DNA of 51,519 nt from Muribaculaceae bacterium Zag1 (GTDB taxonomy: Bacteria > Bacteroidota > Bacteroidia > Bacteroidales > Muribaculaceae), in NCBI GenBank assembly GCA_002633115.1, contig NWBJ01000132.1, positions 17,506-69,024 of the forward strand, written 5' to 3'. A program made the translations under genes and the position numbers. Shown piece after piece: positions 1 to 8,561 of the stretch. The notes under the pieces were generated by a model that saw only the letters and a list, made by a program, of their open reading frames with translations, did no database searches and was not told the origin of the DNA. How positions within the stretch are numbered: position 1 is the first letter of the stretch; each line of letters starts with the position of its first letter.

Positions 1-391
1 TGGCTTTTGGAAATATTGCAAAAAGCTTTTGGTCTTTGGTCTTTGGTTTTTGGAAATGTTACCAGAAACTTATAATAAATTACAACAACCACCAATAAGA
101 AAATGTTTTTACCTCCTTAAGTAAGTTTTCATTTTAATTTTAAGTTAACCACGAAGGCCACGAAGAATTCACGAAGGCCACGAAGTCTTATTTTTCTCTC
201 GTTGGGGAAAAGCCCAAGGCCACGAAGTCGCAAGGCTCTAAAAGTTCACGAAGACCATCCGGATGGCCTTCGTGAACTTTGCTAAGCGTCAGCGGCTTAG
301 AGACCTTGCACCATTCCAGAACGCAAGATTAGAAGGTAGAAAACTTCGTGGCCTTCGTGAATTCTTCGTGGCCTTCGTGGTTAATTTGGGG
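1..391. repeat. Palindromic intergenic repeat region, word CACGAAGGC, core CCATCCGGATGG
   Basis: No gene is visible here. Positions 1-60 are a run of TTTTTGG-like words. Positions 145-186 and 343-384 form a perfect 42-bp inverted repeat made of CACGAAGGC words. Inside it a second palindrome runs through 256-267 (CCATCCGGATGG) with AAGTTCACGAAG arms and no loop. The outer arm ends eight bases beyond the stop codon of the leftward ribonucleotide reductase gene, so the structure would fold in the 3' end of that mRNA and may act as its terminator. Several other gaps in the window have the same architecture with different arm words. Confidence 0.85.
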
Positions 392-2905
392 TTAGCCGCA
401 TTTGCTGGTGCCGCAGGAGGTGCAGATGAGGCAGCCCTCTTGATAGACGAGGGTGTCGTTGCCGCACTTGGGACAGCGCTGCCCCGAGGCGCGCGTGCCG
501 TTGGGGATGTACTTCTTGAGGGCGCGCTCAACACCCATCTTCCAGGTATTGATCGACTGGCTATCCAGCTCCAGGCCGTTGACCAACTTGATCACCTGAT
601 CGATAGGCATGCCATAGCGCAGCACGCCTGAGATGAGCTTGGCGTAGTTCCAGAACTCCGGGTTGAATTTGTAAGACAGACCCTCAATGGTGGTCTTGTA
701 GCCGCGCTTGTTGATAAACTGGAAGTCGTAGCGCTTGTTGCCCTCGGCATCGACAGCCTTGATGATCTTGCCATGGGTCACCGACTTGGGACAGAAGATG
801 CCATCATCGTCGTCGGCCAGACCGGTAAAGATCTCGTAGGGTTCGCCATCGATAAGGCCCACGAATGCGATCCATTTCTCTTTGTTGTTCTGGAAGCGCA
901 CCACATCAGCCTCAAGCTCGATGGGTCGCTTTGCCACGTGGGGCTTGATTTCGCTCTCCTTCTTATTGTCGATGGCAAGCAGCACGCCGTCGCGCGAACC
1001 GTCGCGATATACTGTGCAACCCTTGCAACCGTTTTTCCAAGCCTCGAGATACAGTTGGCCCACGGTCTCCTCGGTGATGTCATTGGGCAGGTTGATGGTG
1101 ACCGAGATCGAGTGGTCGACCCATTTCTGCACGGCTCCCTGCATGCGCACCTTTTCGAGCCAGTCGATATCGTTGGCCGAGGCATTGGCGTAGGGCGACT
1201 GAGCCACCAGTTCGTCAATCTCGGCCTGGGTGCAGCGGTCGAGCTGCTTACGGCCGGTGATGCGCATCCACTCGAGGAATTTGGGATGGTACACGATGTA
1301 CTCCTCAAAAGCGTCGCCAGTCTCGTCAACAAAGTCGATATGCACATCAGCATCTGACGGGTTTACCTTGCGGCGGCGCTTGTAGACCGGCTTGAACACC
1401 GGCTCGATACCCGAGGTTGTGCGGGTGAGGATGCTGACCGTGCCAGTTGGGGCGATGGTGAGGCAGGCGATGTTGTGGCGCCCGTATTTGACCATATCCT
1501 CGTATAGCTGGGGCGACGCATCCTTGAGGCGGTTGATAAAGGGATTATTCTTCTCTCTCTCGGCATCGAAAATCTCGAATGCGCCTCTCTCCTTGGCCAT
1601 CTGTACCGATGCGCCGTAGGCGGCAAGAGCCAGAGCCTTGTGGACGCTCACCGAGAAATCAGTAGCCTCGGGAGTGCCGTATCTCAGGCCCATGGCGGCG
1701 ATCATATCGCCCTCGCCGGTGGTGCCCACGCCGGTGCGGCGACCCTTGAGGGTCTTTGAGCGTATCTTCTCCCACAGGTGTCGTTCGCTCCACTTGATTT
1801 CCTCCGGCTCGGGGTCGGCATCGATTTTGGCAATGATGGTGTCAATCTTCTCCATCTCCAGGTCGATGATGTCATCCATCATGCGCTGTGCCTTGGCCAC
1901 GTGCTGAGCGAATAGGTCGAAGTCGAAGCGAGCCTCGGGCGTAAACGGATTTTGCACGTAGCTATACAGGTTGATGGCGAGCAGACGGCAGCTGTCGTAT
2001 GGGCAAAGAGGAATCTCGCCACAGGGATTGGTCGAGATGGTCTTGAAGCCGAGGTCGGCATAGCAGTCAGGCACTGACTCGCGGGTGATGGTGTCCCAGA
2101 AAAGCACGCCGGGTTCGGCTGACTGCCAGGCATTGTGTATAATCTTGTCCCACAGGGCTTTGGCATTGATGTCCTTGTGGTATAGGGGTTCGGCAGCGTC
2201 GATGGGAAATTGCTGGGTGTAGGGCTTCTCATCAAGCACTGCTTGCATGAAATCGTCGGGGATGCGTACCGACACATTGGCGCCGGTCACCTTGCCCTCG
2301 GTCATCTTTGCGTCGATAAACGACTCTGAGTCGGGGTGCTTGACCGACACTGTGAGCATCAGGGCGCCTCGGCGACCGTCTTGGGCAACCTCGCGGGTCG
2401 AGTTGGAGTAGCGCTCCATAAACGGCACGATGCCGGTCGAGGTCAGGGCCGAGTTGTTGACGGGGGTACCCTTGGGGCGCAGGTGGCTCAGGTCGTGGCC
2501 CACGCCGCCACGGCGCTTCATCAGCTGCACTTGCTCCTCGTCGATGCGGATGATGCCGCCGTAGGAGTCGGGGGTGCCGTCGATGCCGATCACAAAACAG
2601 TTGGAGAGCGAACCGATCTGGTGGTTGTTGCCGATGCCGCTCATGGGGCTGCCTTGCGGCACTACGTAGCGGAAATCGTCGAGCAGACCCATGATCTCGT
2701 CTTGCGACATCGGGTTGGGGTATTTCTGCTCGATGCGTGCAATCTCAGAGGCGATGCGTTGGTGCATGTGGGCCGGGGTGAGCTCGTAGATATGCCCCTC
2801 AGAATCCTTAAGGGCATATTTGCTCACCCACACCTTGGCGGCGAGCTGGTCGCCGCCAAAGTATTGGAGCGAGGCTTCGTAAGCCTCATCATACGTATAT
2901 GTCAT
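392..2905 (-). CDS. nrdJ: Vitamin B12-dependent ribonucleoside-diphosphate reductase (class II)
   Basis: Reduces ribonucleotides to deoxyribonucleotides in the cytoplasm, using adenosylcobalamin to generate the active-site thiyl radical. The 837-residue protein has the class II core. The counts here start two residues before the chosen ATG: SNCF with a redox cysteine near 105, NPCGE at 295-299 carrying the radical cysteine and catalytic glutamate, and PTGTVS further on. After the barrel comes a TSCPD-like region and a C-terminal CPKCG...CTSCGTSKCG zinc-ribbon/redox tail. The open frame starts two codons earlier at a TTG; the ATG at 2905 (MTYTYDEAY) is preferred. It lies downstream of the DUF4301 gene on the same strand, separated by a CACAGATT-word palindrome. 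I saw no B12 riboswitch upstream. Length and motifs fit the family, and the function is secure. Confidence 0.95.
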   Translation of the reverse strand: MTYTYDEAYEASLQYFGGDQLAAKVWVSKYALKDSEGHIYELTPAHMHQRIASEIARIEQKYPNPMSQDEIMGLLDDFRYVVPQGSPMSGIGNNHQIGSLSNCFVIGIDGTPDSYGGIIRIDEEQVQLMKRRGGVGHDLSHLRPKGTPVNNSALTSTGIVPFMERYSNSTREVAQDGRRGALMLTVSVKHPDSESFIDAKMTEGKVTGANVSVRIPDDFMQAVLDEKPYTQQFPIDAAEPLYHKDINAKALWDKIIHNAWQSAEPGVLFWDTITRESVPDCYADLGFKTISTNPCGEIPLCPYDSCRLLAINLYSYVQNPFTPEARFDFDLFAQHVAKAQRMMDDIIDLEMEKIDTIIAKIDADPEPEEIKWSERHLWEKIRSKTLKGRRTGVGTTGEGDMIAAMGLRYGTPEATDFSVSVHKALALAAYGASVQMAKERGAFEIFDAEREKNNPFINRLKDASPQLYEDMVKYGRHNIACLTIAPTGTVSILTRTTSGIEPVFKPVYKRRRKVNPSDADVHIDFVDETGDAFEEYIVYHPKFLEWMRITGRKQLDRCTQAEIDELVAQSPYANASANDIDWLEKVRMQGAVQKWVDHSISVTINLPNDITEETVGQLYLEAWKNGCKGCTVYRDGSRDGVLLAIDNKKESEIKPHVAKRPIELEADVVRFQNNKEKWIAFVGLIDGEPYEIFTGLADDDDGIFCPKSVTHGKIIKAVDAEGNKRYDFQFINKRGYKTTIEGLSYKFNPEFWNYAKLISGVLRYGMPIDQVIKLVNGLELDSQSINTWKMGVERALKKYIPNGTRASGQRCPKCGNDTLVYQEGCLICTSCGTSKCG

Positions 2906-2920
2906 TTTCAATGGCAGATT

Positions 2921-3013
2921 TTATGGGAGAAACCACAGATTTACACAGATTTACACAGATTTACACAGATTCTTATTTTGACCTAATCAGTGAAAATCTG
3001 TGTTAATCTGTGG
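2921..3013. repeat. CACAGATT-word inverted repeat, probable terminator
   Basis: Three tandem CACAGATTTA words are followed, after a short spacer, by the reverse-complement arm AAATCTGTGTTAATCTGTGG. The structure lies between the stop of the leftward DUF4301 gene at 3022 and the start of nrdJ at 2905. It could terminate or attenuate transcription between the two. The same word builds the elements at 4603-4792 and 51371-51519. Confidence 0.7.
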
Positions 3014-3021
3014 TTTTGTGC

Positions 3022-4548
3022 TTATGCCTGGTGGGCAGGGCGGAGGAGGTCGTTGACAGTCTTTACGGGGTTGAAGCTCTCAGCAGGCACTTCGACGAAG
3101 ATGGTCAGCCAGTCGCTCATGGCTCCGTTCCAGAGGCCAGGGAGTTCGAGGGCGCGGAGTTCGCGGCCGTCGAGCGACTTCTGCGAGATGAAGCCGGTAT
3201 CGGGGTCGACATGCTTTGGCAGGTCAAATTTCTTGCCGTCGATGTCGCGGATGTAGCATACCAGGTCGACCGGGTTGAAGTGGGTAGCCTCGGCCATGAT
3301 GTTGGCGTAGGCTGGCACTGAGGTGTCGATTTGGGTAGATTCGAGGATTTGGGGCGAGGCAGTGCCGTCGGGATTGTAGGCTATGAACGGTCCACCGCCG
3401 GGTTCGCCTTCGTTCTTGACCATGCCGCAGGCGCGCATCGGGCGGTTGAGCAGCTTGATGAGGAAGTCGGCCAGCTCCTTGCCCTTAAGTTCGTCGAATT
3501 GCGGAGCCTTGATTGAGAATTGGTTGGCGAGGAAGTCGCAGATTTCCTTGAGTTGGGCATCGGTAGCCTTGCCGCTCTGCAGCAGGCGCAGATACTCCTC
3601 AACCTTGTCGTGAGCCAGGATGAGGGTGCCAGCGAGCACCTTCTTTGACCAGATTGTGGCCTCGCGCTGCGAGTCGGGCACCACGTTGTCGATATTCTTG
3701 ATGAAGACTACGGTTGAATCCATGTCGTTGAGGTTCTCGATTAGGGCGCCATGGCCGCCGGGACGGAACACCATCTTGCCGTTCTTGTCGCGGAACAGCT
3801 GGTTGTCGAGGGTAGCGGCGACGGTGTCGGTCGAGGGTTTCTGCTGCGAGGTTGTCACTTCATATTTCACGCCGGTAGCCTTCTCAAAGGCGGGCACAGC
3901 CTTGGCGAGCTTGTCGTCAAATAGCTTCTGGTGGTTGGCCGAAACGGTGAAGTGTAGCTTGACCTTGCCATCGACAGCGGCTGTCTGGGCGCCCTCCATG
4001 AGTTGCTCCTCAAGCGGGGTGCGCACTGTGCCGTCGGCGTATTTGTGGAACGAGAGGACAGCCTTGGGCAGGGCTCCGTAGTTGAGGCCCTCGGGCAGGA
4101 TGATGCCGGCGATTACGTCTTTGTAGCGGCCATCGGCGATCAGCTCTTGGGCGTCCTTGCCGTGCTTAGCACGCAGCACTTCGTTTAGTTCTTCATAGAA
4201 AGGAGTCTTGGTGATGTTGAGGATCAGTTTCTCAACGTCGCTGCCGGGCTTGGGAGTGGGCTCGTCGCCGTTGACGAATGAGAAGAGAGCCTTGAACATG
4301 CGCGATGCGGCACCCGAAGCGGGGACGAATTTGCACACGTCGCCGCCGTCGGCCAGGTATTTCTCCCAGCGCTCGACAGCTTGCTGCTGCTGAGCCTCGG
4401 TGAGACGTTCGATACCGGCTCCAGCCTTAGCCGAAGCGTAGAGCTTGAGGTAGGGGAAACCCTTGGAGAAGCGAGCGAGTTGCTCCTCGATGCGCTCGGG
4501 AGCGATGCCTTTTTCGTTAAGGAAGGCAAGATCTTCGTTGGTGAGCAT
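3022..4548 (-). CDS. DUF4301 family protein, nucleotidyltransferase-like
   Basis: A 508-residue protein of the Bacteroidota-specific DUF4301 family, with no established function. Visible features recall sugar-nucleotide pyrophosphorylases: VPASGAASRM near residue 77 resembles the glycine-rich NTP-binding signature of that fold, and RPGGHGALIENLND followed by VFIKNIDNV resembles the sugar-binding part of UDP-sugar pyrophosphorylases. It has no signal peptide, so it is probably cytoplasmic. The ATG at 4548 (MLTNEDLAFL) is clear. It is read in the same direction as nrdJ, with about 116 bp of palindromic DNA between. The family call is firm; the enzymatic activity is inference from motif resemblance. 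Confidence 0.85.
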   Translation of the reverse strand: MLTNEDLAFLNEKGIAPERIEEQLARFSKGFPYLKLYASAKAGAGIERLTEAQQQQAVERWEKYLADGGDVCKFVPASGAASRMFKALFSFVNGDEPTPKPGSDVEKLILNITKTPFYEELNEVLRAKHGKDAQELIADGRYKDVIAGIILPEGLNYGALPKAVLSFHKYADGTVRTPLEEQLMEGAQTAAVDGKVKLHFTVSANHQKLFDDKLAKAVPAFEKATGVKYEVTTSQQKPSTDTVAATLDNQLFRDKNGKMVFRPGGHGALIENLNDMDSTVVFIKNIDNVVPDSQREATIWSKKVLAGTLILAHDKVEEYLRLLQSGKATDAQLKEICDFLANQFSIKAPQFDELKGKELADFLIKLLNRPMRACGMVKNEGEPGGGPFIAYNPDGTASPQILESTQIDTSVPAYANIMAEATHFNPVDLVCYIRDIDGKKFDLPKHVDPDTGFISQKSLDGRELRALELPGLWNGAMSDWLTIFVEVPAESFNPVKTVNDLLRPAHQA

Positions 4549-4809
4549 GGTGGTTGGTATTTAGTTTTTGGTTTTTGGTTTCTTCAGATTAATGATACAG
4601 GGATACACAGATTACACAGATGTCACACAGAACTTTGGTTGATGACTAATCGATTTCATAGAGGTGCATAGCACCAATAGATGCCACAGATTCCATCCGG
4701 ATGGTAATCTGTGAAATCTATTGGTGCTATGCACCTCTGTGAAATTGTCCTTATTATGGGGAGTCTGTGTGACATCTGTGTAATCTGTGTATTGCTGTTG
4801 AAGAGGTAT
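4549..4809. repeat. Nested palindrome with CACAGATT arms and CCATCCGGATGG core
   Basis: A roughly 190-bp nested inverted repeat. Outer arms at 4603-4631 and 4764-4792 are perfect (29 bp, words ACACAGATT and GTCACACAGA). Middle arms begin near 4652 and end near 4744 with one mismatch, and each arm contains its own mini-palindrome (GGTGCATAGCACC). The centre is CCATCCGGATGG at 4693-4704. It lies between two leftward genes and no coding sequence is visible. Transcribed, it would form a very long hairpin downstream of the TPR gene. Confidence 0.85.
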
Positions 4810-6801
4810 TTAGTTTTTGGAGATTCGTTTGATTAGGTTGTAGGCTGAGACGATGCCGAGTTCGCCAGCTTTGCTCAGGTCGGCGATGCCGGCTCGCTGG
4901 TTGCCGAGCTTGAGATGCACGTAGCCACGGTTGTAGAACGCCTCGCCCATCTCCGGCTCGAGAGCGATGGCCTGGTTGTAGGCGGCGATGGCCGAGGTGA
5001 AGTCGCCCAGCTCAAACAGTATGTTGCCCTTGTCAAACCATGCCACTGCCGAGCGTGGGCTGAGCTCGAGAGCCTTGTCGAGGTCGCGCAGCACCAGGGC
5101 GAGGTTTGACGGCATCGCATCGGGCATGCCCAGCATGCGGTTGTCGCTGTTGGTAGGCTCGGGGCGCTGATGGTATCGGGCTTGGGCGCGCAGCAGGTAC
5201 ACCACCGGCTGATCGGGGGTCACCTCGGCGGCGCGGTCGAGGTCGGCTATTGCCGCGTCATAATTCTTGACGGTGATAAAGTCGAGGGCGCGCCCCAGGT
5301 AGTCGATAGCGCGCGGGGTATGTGTGGCGAGGTAAGAATTGTAATATTCTATTGATGAGAAGTGGCGCTGTATCAAGTCCTCATCGTTGAGCTGCGGCGG
5401 GTTGCTTGTGACCACGATCACGAATCGCAGCATGCGCGTGGCGTTGATGTCGTCGACCTCTTTAATATAATAGGTATTAGGCTTGAGTTCGGTGGGCGAG
5501 GAGTAGTAAGACAACTCCATCAGAGGCTCGATCTCGATGGTGAGGTTGCGGTCTTGCACTCGGCCATGGATGGCCGAGTTGTTGTATTCCTCGCTGAGCG
5601 GGGTCTCGGTGTCGATGGTCAGCAGGGTGTTGAATCGGCGCGATGCCTCCTCGGGCTTGAGCTCTTCCGGGGTTACTTCTACCTCAGAAGCCTCAGAATT
5701 GACGGCCGACTTGGCTAGGGCGAGGCCCTTGTCGTAGTCAGCCTTGGCTTGGGCGAGCTTGCCGCTTTCGCGGAGGAACTCGCTGCGCATGTAGTAGGCG
5801 CTCGAGAAGTCGGGGAACTGGTCGATCACCATATCGATGTCGGCGATGGCGTCGGCGAAGTTGTGCTTCAGGCCGTTTACCACGGCTCGGTTGTATCGGG
5901 CGCGGTATTCGGTGGGGTCAAGCCGGAGTATGCGCGACAGGTCGGTGAGGGCGCGGTCGTTGTCGCCCACCTCCATCAGCAGCAGCGAGCGGTTGAATAG
6001 GGCGGTGGTGTTGAGTGGCTCGAGCTCGAGGGCGTAGTCGTAGTCGGCCATTGCGCCAAAATAGTCGTCGAGCATGTATCGCAGATAGGCGCGGTTGATG
6101 TAGAGGCCGGCCAGGCGCGGCTCAAGCTTGACGGCGCGGTTCATGTCTGAGAGTGCCTGGTCATAGTCGCGCTTCTGGTCGATGGCGATCGAGGCTCGCA
6201 TCAGGTAGGCGTTGAGCAGATTTTGGTCTATGGATAGGGCCTTTTCGATGTCGGCCGATGCGGCCACGGTGTCGGCGAGGGCCAGGTTGAGGCGGGCGCG
6301 GCCCATGTATCCGTTGGCGAAGCCGGGGTAATAGGTGAGCAGGTCGCGAAATGTGGAATCTGCCTCTTCGTAACGCTTGGTGTCGCTAAGGGCGAGGGCC
6401 ATGTTGAACATTATCTGCCTATTCCGGGGCAACAGCTTGAGGGCCTCCTTGTAATCGTTGATGGCCTCGATGTCGCGGCCCAGGTTCTGGCGGGCCACGC
6501 CTCGCACCTCCCAGGCGTCGGTGAGGAAGGGGTTTAGCTCGAGGGCCTTGGTGGCGTCGGCCTCAGCGCCCCGGTAGTCGTCGAGGTTGACCTTGGCGAT
6601 GGCTCGGTACAGGTAAGGCTGTGCCAGATAGGGTTTTGACTGGATTGCTTGGTTGAAATATTGGATGGACAGGACGTAATCCTCAAAGTACAAAACATTT
6701 TGGCCTACCCTCATCACTTGCTCGGTGTTGATTTGGGGGTAGGCTTGAAAAGCGAAGGCTGAGGTCAGCAACGCTAACAGGTATATAATCTTACTGCGCA
6801 T
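4810..6801 (-). CDS. Secreted tetratricopeptide-repeat protein
   Basis: A 663-residue protein with an N-terminal signal sequence (MRSKIIYLLALLTSAFAFQA) followed by many tandem TPR units, recognisable from the recurring pattern of an aromatic or Ala at the end of helix A and LDP/LEP turns such as ALELNPFLTDA and ALELEPLNTTA. A non-TPR segment of roughly 100 residues around 390-500 precedes a second TPR block to the C-terminus. Such proteins scaffold complexes at the cell envelope; no partner can be named. The frame is open to 6840, but the ATG at 6801 is chosen because the signal peptide starts there. A good promoter ends only a few bases upstream, so the mRNA may be nearly leaderless. Confidence 0.85.
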   Translation of the reverse strand: MRSKIIYLLALLTSAFAFQAYPQINTEQVMRVGQNVLYFEDYVLSIQYFNQAIQSKPYLAQPYLYRAIAKVNLDDYRGAEADATKALELNPFLTDAWEVRGVARQNLGRDIEAINDYKEALKLLPRNRQIMFNMALALSDTKRYEEADSTFRDLLTYYPGFANGYMGRARLNLALADTVAASADIEKALSIDQNLLNAYLMRASIAIDQKRDYDQALSDMNRAVKLEPRLAGLYINRAYLRYMLDDYFGAMADYDYALELEPLNTTALFNRSLLLMEVGDNDRALTDLSRILRLDPTEYRARYNRAVVNGLKHNFADAIADIDMVIDQFPDFSSAYYMRSEFLRESGKLAQAKADYDKGLALAKSAVNSEASEVEVTPEELKPEEASRRFNTLLTIDTETPLSEEYNNSAIHGRVQDRNLTIEIEPLMELSYYSSPTELKPNTYYIKEVDDINATRMLRFVIVVTSNPPQLNDEDLIQRHFSSIEYYNSYLATHTPRAIDYLGRALDFITVKNYDAAIADLDRAAEVTPDQPVVYLLRAQARYHQRPEPTNSDNRMLGMPDAMPSNLALVLRDLDKALELSPRSAVAWFDKGNILFELGDFTSAIAAYNQAIALEPEMGEAFYNRGYVHLKLGNQRAGIADLSKAGELGIVSAYNLIKRISKN

Positions 6802-6809
6802 AATCACGG

Positions 6810-6841
6810 CAAAATTACTATTTTTTTCCGAAACCACCAAA
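6810..6841 (-). promoter_or_regulatory. Bacteroidota promoter of the TPR gene
   Basis: On the minus strand, TTTG (6841-6838), a 20-bp spacer and TAATTTTG (6817-6810) match the Bacteroidota -33/-7 consensus. Transcription would start around 6804, only about three bases before the ATG at 6801. Confidence 0.65.
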
Positions 6842-6912
6842 CATACCCTAAAAAAAGCACTGTGTCCTCAGTGTTAAACCTAAGACCGGATAAAAATATT
6901 TTGTAATTATAT

Positions 6913-6943
6913 TTTGTGGAGTGGGAAAAAATGCGTACCTTTG
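6913..6943 (+). promoter_or_regulatory. Bacteroidota promoter of rplS-rpmH
   Basis: TTTG at 6913-6916, a 19-bp spacer and TACCTTTG at 6936-6943 match the Bacteroidota consensus. The predicted leader to the L19 start at 7026 is about 75 nt, enough for ribosomal-protein autoregulation, although I see no defined structure. It lies back-to-back with the TPR-gene promoter. Confidence 0.75.
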
Positions 6944-7025
6944 CAGTCGGAATTCGCAATCTCTGGCGGGACGTGCTGCCCGCGCATATTGCGCTAATGA
7001 TAACAATTACAACAAACAACGAAAA

Positions 7026-7394
7026 ATGGACTTGATTAAGATTGCCGAGGAAGCATTTGCAACCGGCAAGAAAAGCAGCGACTACAGCTTCGAGCCGGGC
7101 GACACCGTGACCGTAGCTTACCGCATCAAAGAAGGCAACAAGGAGCGTATCCAGCAGTATCGCGGCGTTGTAATCCGCATCTCTGGCGAAGGCGACAACA
7201 AGCGCTTCACCGTTCGCAAAATGAGCGACAACGTAGGTGTAGAGCGTATCTTCCCCATCAACTCGCCCTTTATCGACTCAATCACCGTCAACAAGTACGG
7301 CAAGGTGCGCCGCGCCAAACTCTACTATCTGCGCAAACTCACCGGTAAGAAGGCCCGCATCAAAGAGCGCCGCGTAGTGAAGCCCAACGCTTAA
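7026..7394 (+). CDS. rplS: 50S ribosomal protein L19
   Basis: Large-subunit ribosomal protein located at the interface with the 30S subunit. The 122-residue product has the family's signature run: [20 protein letters not shown] near residues 21-40, [10 protein letters not shown], then [13 protein letters not shown] and the basic C-terminal [17 protein letters not shown]. The frame is open upstream to 6921, but the ATG at 7026 ([11 protein letters not shown]) matches the normal N-terminus and follows a clear promoter. L34 follows 60 bp downstream and probably shares the transcript, which then ends at a strong terminator. The usual rpsP-rimM-trmD neighbours are absent here. Confidence 0.97.
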   Translation: MDLIKIAEEAFATGKKSSDYSFEPGDTVTVAYRIKEGNKERIQQYRGVVIRISGEGDNKRFTVRKMSDNVGVERIFPINSPFIDSITVNKYGKVRRAKLYYLRKLTGKKARIKERRVVKPNA

Positions 7395-7454
7395 CACGGA
7401 GGCGTAGAGCCACAGCTAATTCATTATTGTCGAACACTCAAATCTCACTGAGCA

Positions 7455-7610
7455 ATGAAACGCACTTACCAACCCCACAACCGCAAGAGAGTAAACAAGC
7501 ACGGCTTCCGCGAAAGAATGGCCACCCCCAACGGCCGCAAAGTGCTGAGCCGCCGTCGCGCCAAGGGCCGTCAGCGCCTGACCGTTTCGAGCGAAATCGG
7601 CTCGAAGTAA
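7455..7610 (+). CDS. rpmH: 50S ribosomal protein L34
   Basis: A 51-residue, very basic protein starting [18 protein letters not shown] and continuing [20 protein letters not shown], which is the L34 family in full length. It binds 23S rRNA in the large subunit. It is 60 bp downstream of rplS in the same direction and is followed about 30 bp later by a textbook intrinsic terminator, so rplS-rpmH is probably a two-gene operon. In many bacteria rpmH lies instead near dnaA/rnpA; neither is visible here. Confidence 0.96.
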   Translation: MKRTYQPHNRKRVNKHGFRERMATPNGRKVLSRRRAKGRQRLTVSSEIGSK

Positions 7611-7640
7611 ACCAAGCCACACCACACTTGCACAGATACA

Positions 7641-7677
7641 AGCCTCGACCCCGTCAACGCGGGTCGAGGCTTTTTTT
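7641..7677 (+). terminator. Intrinsic terminator of rplS-rpmH
   Basis: An 11-bp GC-rich stem (AGCCTCGACCC pairing with GGGTCGAGGCT) with a 9-nt loop is followed directly by a run of seven T. It is the clearest rho-independent terminator in the window. Confidence 0.92.
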
Positions 7678-7687
7678 CGCTCACAGT

Positions 7688-7718
7688 TTTGTGATATCAG
7701 GAATTTTACGTAACTTTG
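7688..7718 (+). promoter_or_regulatory. Bacteroidota promoter of the Wza-like gene
   Basis: TTTG at 7688-7691, a 19-bp spacer and TAACTTTG at 7711-7718 fit the consensus exactly. The start codon at 7749 lies about 25 nt beyond the predicted transcription start. Confidence 0.8.
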
Positions 7719-7748
7719 CACCTACTTTATCGTTTCATACGTTTTACT

Positions 7749-8537
7749 ATGTCTTTTTCACGATATTTCACCATAGCAGTGGCTGCTTTAGCCCTCGCCT
7801 CTTGCCATACTCCTAAGGACATCGCCTACTTCACCGACACCGAAGCGGGTTCGACCGTTGTGGTCAAATCAGCCTACCAGCTGGTAATCCAGCCCGGCGA
7901 CAAGCTGAGAATCGTAGTCTCGACCCCCGATGAGCGACTACTCACCCAGTTCAACCTGCAGACCGGCACCCAGCGCCTCTACACCAACAACAACGACCTC
8001 ACCAACCAGCTCGGCTACACAGTCCAGGCCAACGGCACAATCCTGTTTCCCGTGCTCGGCGAGATACCCGTGCAGGGCATGACGCGCGACGAAGTGGCCA
8101 TGTTTATCCAGCGCTCGCTCAAGGAGGAGGACCTGGTGAGAGACCCGATCGTGCTGGTTGACTTTCTCAACATGGGCGTGACCGTGCTGGGCGATGTCAA
8201 GAATCCCGGCAACCGCCAGATCCTGCGCGATGGCTACACCGTGCTCGACGCCATCACCGATGCCGGCGACCTCAACATCACCGGCGACCGCAAGAATGTG
8301 AAGGTGATACGCGAGGAGGTAGGCAAGCAGAAAGTGTATGAGATCGACCTGACCGATGCCAAGTCGCTGACCGAATCGCCAGTCTACTTCCTGCAGCAGA
8401 ACGATGTGGTGTACGTGACCCCCAACGAGAAGCGCCTGCGCGACTCAACGACCAACGGCAACACGCCGTACTCGTATGCCTTCTGGATTTCGATCGGCTC
8501 ATTCTTGATTTCTACAGCAACACTTATTTGGAAATAA
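7749..8537 (+). CDS. Polysaccharide export (Wza-like) outer-membrane lipoprotein
   Basis: A 262-residue lipoprotein of the polysaccharide biosynthesis/export family. The signal peptide ends in the lipobox LASC (Cys19). It is followed by the conserved start of the export domain (YQLVIQPGDKLRIVVSTPDE near 38-57), a SLBB-like part (TVLGDVKNPGNRQILRDGYT) and a C-terminal hydrophobic segment (YAFWISIGSFLISTATLIW) that could cross the outer membrane. Proteins of this family form the outer-membrane channel for capsule or exopolysaccharide together with a Wzc-type inner-membrane partner. No Wzc lies beside it; a second Wza with Wzc is at 34.8-38.2 kb. The start at 7749 is chosen because the upstream open frame begins inside the promoter -7 box. 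Confidence 0.88.
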   Translation: MSFSRYFTIAVAALALASCHTPKDIAYFTDTEAGSTVVVKSAYQLVIQPGDKLRIVVSTPDERLLTQFNLQTGTQRLYTNNNDLTNQLGYTVQANGTILFPVLGEIPVQGMTRDEVAMFIQRSLKEEDLVRDPIVLVDFLNMGVTVLGDVKNPGNRQILRDGYTVLDAITDAGDLNITGDRKNVKVIREEVGKQKVYEIDLTDAKSLTESPVYFLQQNDVVYVTPNEKRLRDSTTNGNTPYSYAFWISIGSFLISTATLIWK

Positions 8538-8561
8538 TCTAACCCTTGCACCCCTCACATT

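Noticed and set aside
2336-2986. Long open frame on the plus strand over the nrdJ 5' region
   Set aside because: It is the antisense shadow of a strongly conserved gene; composition is His/Val-rich with no domain. Similar shadows occur over most GC-rich genes here.
2906-3021. Cobalamin riboswitch before the B12-dependent reductase
   Set aside because: The region is a simple CACAGATT-word palindrome of about 110 bp with no B12-box-like sequence or multi-helix layout.
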